This document shows positions 60,007 to 64,000 of a DNA stretch of 64,000 bases, piece after piece (within the stretch, counting starts at the first letter, position 1; each line of letters starts with the position of its first letter). Under the pieces are notes generated by a model, which saw nothing but the letters and a program-made list of their open reading frames with translations, made no database searches and was not told the DNA's origin. Location of the stretch: positions 372,001 to 436,000 of the forward strand of contig NZ_FONV01000008.1 of NCBI RefSeq assembly GCF_900113015.1, given 5' to 3'. The stretch comes from Actinoplanes philippinensis. GTDB taxonomy: Bacteria; Actinomycetota; Actinomycetes; Mycobacteriales; Micromonosporaceae. The position numbers and the translations under genes were made by a program.

Positions 60007-60621
60007 ATGCCGCACGTCGATCTTCCGGCCCTGGGCGGCTGGGCGCTGGTGGCCGTGTTCACGCTCGTCGTGCTGGACGCGTTGCTGCCGTTCATGCCGG
60101 GCGAGACGATCGTGGTGGCCGGCGGGGTGGCGATGGCCGGGAACGGACGGCCGGTCCAGGTCCTGGCGCTGCTGGCGGCCGCGACCGCCGGAGTGCTCGG
60201 GGGCGACCTTCTGGCGTACCGCATCGGGGGTCGCAGTGGGCCGGCGGTGACCCGCCGCCTGCGGCGAGGCCGCCGCGGCGCCGCACTGCACGACGGGGTG
60301 GTCGCGGTGATGCGGCGGCACGGCCCGCTTCTGCTGGTCTTCGGCCGACATCTTCCGGGGGTACGATCGGTGGCCGCCTACACCGCCGGCGCGGTCGCCT
60401 TCCCGGTCCCGAGGTTCGTGGCGTGCACCCTGGCCGGCGGTCTGCTCTGGACCTGCCAGGCGGTGCTGCTCGGCTATCTGGGCGGTGTCGCGTTCGCCGG
60501 CAGTCCCCTCGCCGGCCTGTGCGCGGGCTGGCTGGCCGCGGCGGTGCTGACCGGCGCCGCGGTGCCGGCCCAGCGCCTGCTGGGCCGCCGTGCCGCCGAA
60601 AAGGTCGGCGGCGGGGTTTGA
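60007..60621 (+). CDS. DedA/VTT-domain membrane protein
   Basis: This 204-residue DedA-family protein is involved in membrane lipid recycling (undecaprenyl phosphate or phospholipid flipping are known roles). Features are ALLPFMPGETIVVAGGVAMA, GGDLLAYRIGGRSG, the conserved GRHLPGVRSVAAYTAGAVAF with the functional Arg, and two final helices. ATG 60007 has a GGAGGAG ribosome site. Its stop codon (60619-60621) lies within the -35 of the next promoter. Confidence 0.83.
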   Translation: MPHVDLPALGGWALVAVFTLVVLDALLPFMPGETIVVAGGVAMAGNGRPVQVLALLAAATAGVLGGDLLAYRIGGRSGPAVTRRLRRGRRGAALHDGVVAVMRRHGPLLLVFGRHLPGVRSVAAYTAGAVAFPVPRFVACTLAGGLLWTCQAVLLGYLGGVAFAGSPLAGLCAGWLAAAVLTGAAVPAQRLLGRRAAEKVGGGV

Positions 60622-60648
60622 CCTGGAGCGCGCTCCAGGTCCTAGCGT
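60618..60648 (+). promoter_or_regulatory. MerR-type promoter with perfect 20-bp palindrome
   Basis: A -35 TTGACC (60618-60623) and a -10 TAGCGT (60643-60648) are separated by 19 bp, the overlong spacing used by MerR-family activators. The perfect palindrome ACCTGGAGCGCGCTCCAGGT (60621-60640) lies between them. The -10 is 7 nt before the aldo/keto reductase ATG, giving a leaderless transcript. No MerR gene is in the window. Confidence 0.85.
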
Positions 60649-60655
60649 CGATGCC

Positions 60656-61681
60656 ATGAGCACAACGCGTATCGGAACCATCGAACTGGGACGGACCGGC
60701 GAGCAGGTCAGCAGCCTGGCGCTCGGGGCGATGCAGATGGGCAGCGCCACCGCGGAGCCGGAGGCGGTCCGGATCCTGGATCGCTACCGGGAGCTGGGCG
60801 GTTCGTTCCTCGACACCGCGGACTGCTACGAGTGGTGGTCGACGCCGGGCAGCCGGGGCGGTGAGAGCGAGGAGCTGCTGGGCCGCTGGATGCGGGCGCG
60901 CGGCAACCGGGACGAGATCTTCCTGGCCACCAAGGGTTCGGCGGTGCCGGAGTTCTCGCCCGAGCTGTGGGCGGCCGACGGCACGGCGAACTGGGAGCTG
61001 GCGCGACGGACCTTCGCCGGCGCCGGGGCGGACACGCTGCGGCACGCGCTGGACGGGAGCCTGCGGCGGCTCGGGGTCGACCACGTGGACCTCTATTACG
61101 TGCACGTCGACGACCGGGCGACACCGCTGGAGGAGACGCTGGAGGCGCTGGCCGGCCTGGTGTCCGCCGGCAAGGTGCGCCACCTGGGCTGGTCGAACGT
61201 GCGGACCTGGCGGCTGGAGCGGATCCGGCAGCTGTGCGACCGGCACGGCTGGCCGGCGCCGGTGGCGCTGCAGCAGCAGCACTCCTACCTGCGGCGCCGG
61301 GCGGGCCTGAGCACCGCGTCGATCGTCGACGACGAGCAGATGGACTACCTGACCGAGCACCGTGACCTGACGCTGGTCGCCTACTCGCCGATCGTGAAGG
61401 GCATCTACGACGATCCGGCGCGGCGGGCCGAGCACTGGATGATGGAGTCCTACGCGGGCCCGGACGCCGACGCCCGCCTGCGGGTCGTCACCGAGCTGGC
61501 CGCCGAGCTGGGGATCACCCCGAACCAGCTGGTGCTGGCGTGGCTGCTGCACCGGTCGGAGCCGCCGGTGCTGCCGCTGATCGGGCCGCGTACCCCGGAG
61601 CAGTTCGAAAACCTGGTGCCCGCGCTGGGGGTGAAGCTCGACGCCGCCCAGTTGACGCGTCTCGACGAGGCGGGAGCCTGA
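60656..61681 (+). CDS. Aldo/keto reductase
   Basis: This 341-residue NADPH-dependent aldo/keto reductase has the TIM-barrel catalytic tetrad visible as FLDTADCYEWW (Asp, Tyr), ATKGS (Lys) and DLYYVHVDD (His). The NADP-binding end has LPLIGPRTPEQFENLVPA. ATG 60656 is fixed by the MerR-type promoter directly upstream. MerR-controlled reductases commonly detoxify reactive aldehydes or quinones; this is a reasonable inference. It stands alone. Confidence 0.88.
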   Translation: MSTTRIGTIELGRTGEQVSSLALGAMQMGSATAEPEAVRILDRYRELGGSFLDTADCYEWWSTPGSRGGESEELLGRWMRARGNRDEIFLATKGSAVPEFSPELWAADGTANWELARRTFAGAGADTLRHALDGSLRRLGVDHVDLYYVHVDDRATPLEETLEALAGLVSAGKVRHLGWSNVRTWRLERIRQLCDRHGWPAPVALQQQHSYLRRRAGLSTASIVDDEQMDYLTEHRDLTLVAYSPIVKGIYDDPARRAEHWMMESYAGPDADARLRVVTELAAELGITPNQLVLAWLLHRSEPPVLPLIGPRTPEQFENLVPALGVKLDAAQLTRLDEAGA

Positions 61682-61735
61682 ATTTCCAGGTTTCGGCAGA
61701 GATTTCGGTATTGACTGGATACCGGGGGTGGGCCG

Positions 61736-63337
61736 ATGGCGCGCAAGGGTGGCTGGGCTGATCTGCCGGTTCTGATGAAGGTGCTGTGCACGGTGCTGGT
61801 CGCCGCATTCGCGGCGGCCGTCGCCGGCACGGTCGGTGTCATCAAGCTGGGCGAGGTCGACGAGGCCGGTGGCGGCATCTTCGAGCGCAACCTGATCCCG
61901 GCGGTACGGCTGGCCGACGTCGACGGCCTCGCCAACGAGGTCCGGGCGACGATCCTGCGGCACGTCATCGCGACCGACCCGGCGGAGATGGCCGAGCGGG
62001 ACCAGGAGATCACCCAGTTCCGTGAGGAACTGGAGACGGCGTGGTCCGAATACCTCAAGACGCCGGCCGCAGAGGGTGAGGCGGCGGTCCGGGAGCAGTT
62101 CGAGTCCGCGCTCGCCGAGATGTACGCGGCGGCCGACGACCAGGTGCTGCCGGCCAGCCGGGAGCAGCGGACCGCCGACGCGGCGAAGGCCGAGAACACC
62201 GTCTTCGACCCGGCTTTCGACAAGGTCAGTGACGCCCTCGGCGCGCTGGGGGAGATCCAGAAGAAGGAGGGCACGGCCGGCGCCGACCAGGCCCAGGCGG
62301 CGTACCTGTCGGCGCGTACGCAGTTGATCGTCATCCTGGTCGTCGGCATGGTGCTGGCGCTGGGAATCGGCTTCTACGTGGCCCGGTCGGTGAGCGGCGG
62401 GCTGTCCCGGGTGGTGGCCGCGCTGCGCCGGGTCGAGCAGGGCGACCTGACGGCGACCGTCGACGTGCACTCGAAGGATGAGGTGGGGCAGCTCGCCGCC
62501 GCCCTGAACGCGACCACCGGCCGGCTGCGGTCGGTGATCGGCGTCGACATGTCCCGGACCGCGGTCAGCCTGTCGGCGGCGGCCGAGGAGTTGGCCGCGG
62601 TGGCCGCGCAGCTGCAGGCCGGCGCGGGGGACGCGGCGAGCAAGGCGACCCACGCGTCGCGGGCCTCCGAGGAGGTCAACGCGGGGGTGCAGTCGATCGC
62701 GGCGGGCGCCGACGAGATGAGCGCCTCGATCACCGAGATCGCCTCGAACGCGGGGCAGGCCGCGCAGGTCGCCACCAAGGCGATGTCGGTGGCGGAGCGG
62801 ACCAACGCGCAGGTCGCCGAGCTGGGGGAGGCGAGCGCCGAGATCGGTGAGGTGGTCAAGCTGATCACCAGCATCGCCGAGCAGACGAACCTGCTGGCCC
62901 TGAACGCGACGATCGAGGCGGCCCGCGCCGGTGAGCTGGGCAAGGGGTTCGCGGTGGTGGCCGGCGAGGTCAAGGAGCTGGCCCAGCAGACCGCGAAGGC
63001 GACCGAGGAGATCACCGCCCGGATCTCGGCGATCCAGTCGTCCAGCAGCGCCGCGGCCACCGCGATCGCGGAGATCACCGAGGTGATCGGGCTGATCGGG
63101 GACTACACGACCACGATCGCGTCGGCGGTGGAGGAGCAGACCGCGACGACGGCCGAGATGAGCCGGTCGGTGGCGGAGGCGGCCGGCAACAGCGGCGACG
63201 TGGCGGTCACCGTCGGCGGGGTCGCCGACGTGGCGGCCGCCACCGCGGACGGGGCCCGGACCACGCAGCAGGCGGCGGACGAGCTGACCCGGCTGGCGTC
63301 GGAGCTGACCGCGATCGTCGGCGGGTTCAGGCACTGA
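61736..63337 (+). CDS. Methyl-accepting chemotaxis protein
   Basis: This 533-residue chemoreceptor has two membrane helices (about residues 14-36 and 200-222) around an extracellular helical ligand domain of about 160 residues. A HAMP domain (about 223-275) and a long coiled signalling domain follow, with the conserved tip EQTNLLALNATIEAARAGE. ATG 61736 has a GGGGGTGG sequence upstream. It implies motility, consistent with zoospore-forming actinomycetes. There are no CheA/CheW genes in the window. Its 3' end overlaps the converging EAL gene by 11 nt. Confidence 0.92.
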   Translation: MARKGGWADLPVLMKVLCTVLVAAFAAAVAGTVGVIKLGEVDEAGGGIFERNLIPAVRLADVDGLANEVRATILRHVIATDPAEMAERDQEITQFREELETAWSEYLKTPAAEGEAAVREQFESALAEMYAAADDQVLPASREQRTADAAKAENTVFDPAFDKVSDALGALGEIQKKEGTAGADQAQAAYLSARTQLIVILVVGMVLALGIGFYVARSVSGGLSRVVAALRRVEQGDLTATVDVHSKDEVGQLAAALNATTGRLRSVIGVDMSRTAVSLSAAAEELAAVAAQLQAGAGDAASKATHASRASEEVNAGVQSIAAGADEMSASITEIASNAGQAAQVATKAMSVAERTNAQVAELGEASAEIGEVVKLITSIAEQTNLLALNATIEAARAGELGKGFAVVAGEVKELAQQTAKATEEITARISAIQSSSSAAATAIAEITEVIGLIGDYTTTIASAVEEQTATTAEMSRSVAEAAGNSGDVAVTVGGVADVAAATADGARTTQQAADELTRLASELTAIVGGFRH

Positions 63338-64000
63338 CCGCGTCGGCCGCGGCGGCAGCGGTCAGGATCTCCAGGATCCCGGCGGCGTCGACCGGGTGGG
63401 AGAGCAGGTAGCCCTGGGCGTACTCGCAGCCGAGCTCGGCCAGGACGGCCAGGTCGTCGCCGTCGTCGACCCCCTCGGCCAGGGAGGACATGCCGAGCGC
63501 GTGGGCCATCCCGATCATGGCGTCGGCCAGGGCGCGGCGGGCCGGGTCGGCGGCTATGCCGTTCACCACCGTCTGGTCGATCTTGACGGTGTCCCAGGCG
63601 TGGTCGGCGACCCGGGACATCGACGAGTACCCGGTGCCGAAGTCGTCGACGGCGATCTGCACACCGGCGCGGCGCAGCGGGCCGAGCGCGGCCTCGACCG
63701 TCTCCGGCATGGCCAGGCCCATCTCGGTGAGCTCCAGGGTGAGCGCGGACGCCGGTGACCCGGCCCGGTCGAGGGCGGCCAGGACCACCTCGGCGGTGCC
63801 GGCGTCGAGCTGGCGCGGCGACAGGTTGACCGCGATCGGCACCCAGCGTCCGGTCCGGTTGTACCAGGTCCGCTGCTCGTGCAGGGACTCGTCGAGGACG
63901 ACCGCGAACAGCTGGCCGACCGTGCCGGTGGCCTCGGCGACGCCGACGAACGCGGCCGGCGGCAGGACGCCCTCGGCCGGGTGCTGCCAGCGGGCCAGCG
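63327..64000 (-). CDS. EAL-domain cyclic-di-GMP phosphodiesterase, C-terminal part
   Basis: This is the C-terminal 224 residues of an EAL domain that cleaves c-di-GMP; the start is beyond the window end. Visible motifs are RWQHPAEGVLPPAAFV, VNLSPRQLDAGTAEVVLAAL, ALTLELTEMGLAM, the metal/base stretch VDDFGTGYSSMSRV and the Glu of SLAEGVDDGDD. Catalytic residues in this part look intact apart from a changed KxD segment (VKIDQTVV, conserved). Linked to a chemoreceptor gene, it fits a motility/c-di-GMP circuit. Confidence 0.88.
   Translation of the reverse strand, partial: LARWQHPAEGVLPPAAFVGVAEATGTVGQLFAVVLDESLHEQRTWYNRTGRWVPIAVNLSPRQLDAGTAEVVLAALDRAGSPASALTLELTEMGLAMPETVEAALGPLRRAGVQIAVDDFGTGYSSMSRVADHAWDTVKIDQTVVNGIAADPARRALADAMIGMAHALGMSSLAEGVDDGDDLAVLAELGCEYAQGYLLSHPVDAAGILEILTAAAAADAVSA

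Noticed and set aside
61724..61740. A flagellar sigma-28 type -10 (GCCGATGG) before the chemoreceptor
   Set aside because: No matching -35 lies at the required distance and the motif overlaps the start codon.
60092..63334. A 1080-codon open frame on the minus strand
   Set aside because: It runs antisense to the DedA, aldo/keto reductase and chemoreceptor genes, which have clear domains. Its composition is the Gly/Arg/Val pattern of a shadow frame in GC-rich DNA.

Overview
The window is very GC-rich DNA with dense genes on both strands. It carries a type VII secretion ATPase, LytR-CpsA-Psr, LuxR-LAL and MocR genes, a 2-methylisoborneol operon, a methyl-accepting chemotaxis protein and a selenocysteine-dependent formate dehydrogenase. 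Together these suggest a filamentous actinobacterium, plausibly an Actinoplanes-like member of the Micromonosporaceae; this is inferred from gene content only. Many genes have a TANNNT hexamer 5-8 nt before ATG or GTG and no Shine-Dalgarno, so leaderless mRNAs look common.

Layout. 0-5 kb: 3' end of eccC, then a cytochrome P450 gene split by a complete IS607-type element (serine recombinase tnpA plus RNA-guided nuclease tnpB); removing the element restores one open frame. 5-9 kb: serine hydrolase, DUF4240-like protein, MazG-like pyrophosphohydrolase, LCP ligase and a membrane protein. 9.4-13.3 kb: a coupled pair, a two-winged-helix protein and a 1068-residue double ATPase with a HerA-like C-terminal half; this is the best candidate here for an undescribed system. 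13-18.6 kb: alkaline phosphatase, SDR, TetR/thioesterase pair, two copies of a 31-residue membrane peptide and small membrane proteins.

18.7-22 kb: coupled operon for a cNMP-domain encapsulin shell (EshA-like), 2-methylisoborneol synthase and GPP C-methyltransferase. 22-30.8 kb: VOC and LLM proteins, SRPBCC protein, LAL regulator, alpha/beta hydrolase and a membrane GGDEF-EAL protein.

30.9-42.8 kb: a self-contained selenium island. fdhA has an in-frame UGA at Sec190 followed by a SECIS hairpin; fdhB and an NrfD-type membrane subunit follow. On the other strand are selD, a response regulator and a PAS-GAF histidine kinase; then tRNA-Sec, selA and selB. The island holds the enzyme together with all four factors needed to make and insert selenocysteine.

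42.8-54.9 kb: pyruvate-oxidase-like TPP enzyme, PadR/HAAS pair, Asp23 protein, PilZ protein, a cluster of secretion-like proteins (secreted NHL propeller, helical proteins, one frameshifted), a PfkB kinase, a degenerate protein kinase and a Cys-type SelO. 55-64 kb: hypothetical protein, MocR and EamA genes whose start codons overlap head to head, MFS and DedA proteins, an aldo/keto reductase behind a MerR-type 19-bp-spacer promoter, a chemoreceptor, and an EAL protein cut by the window end.
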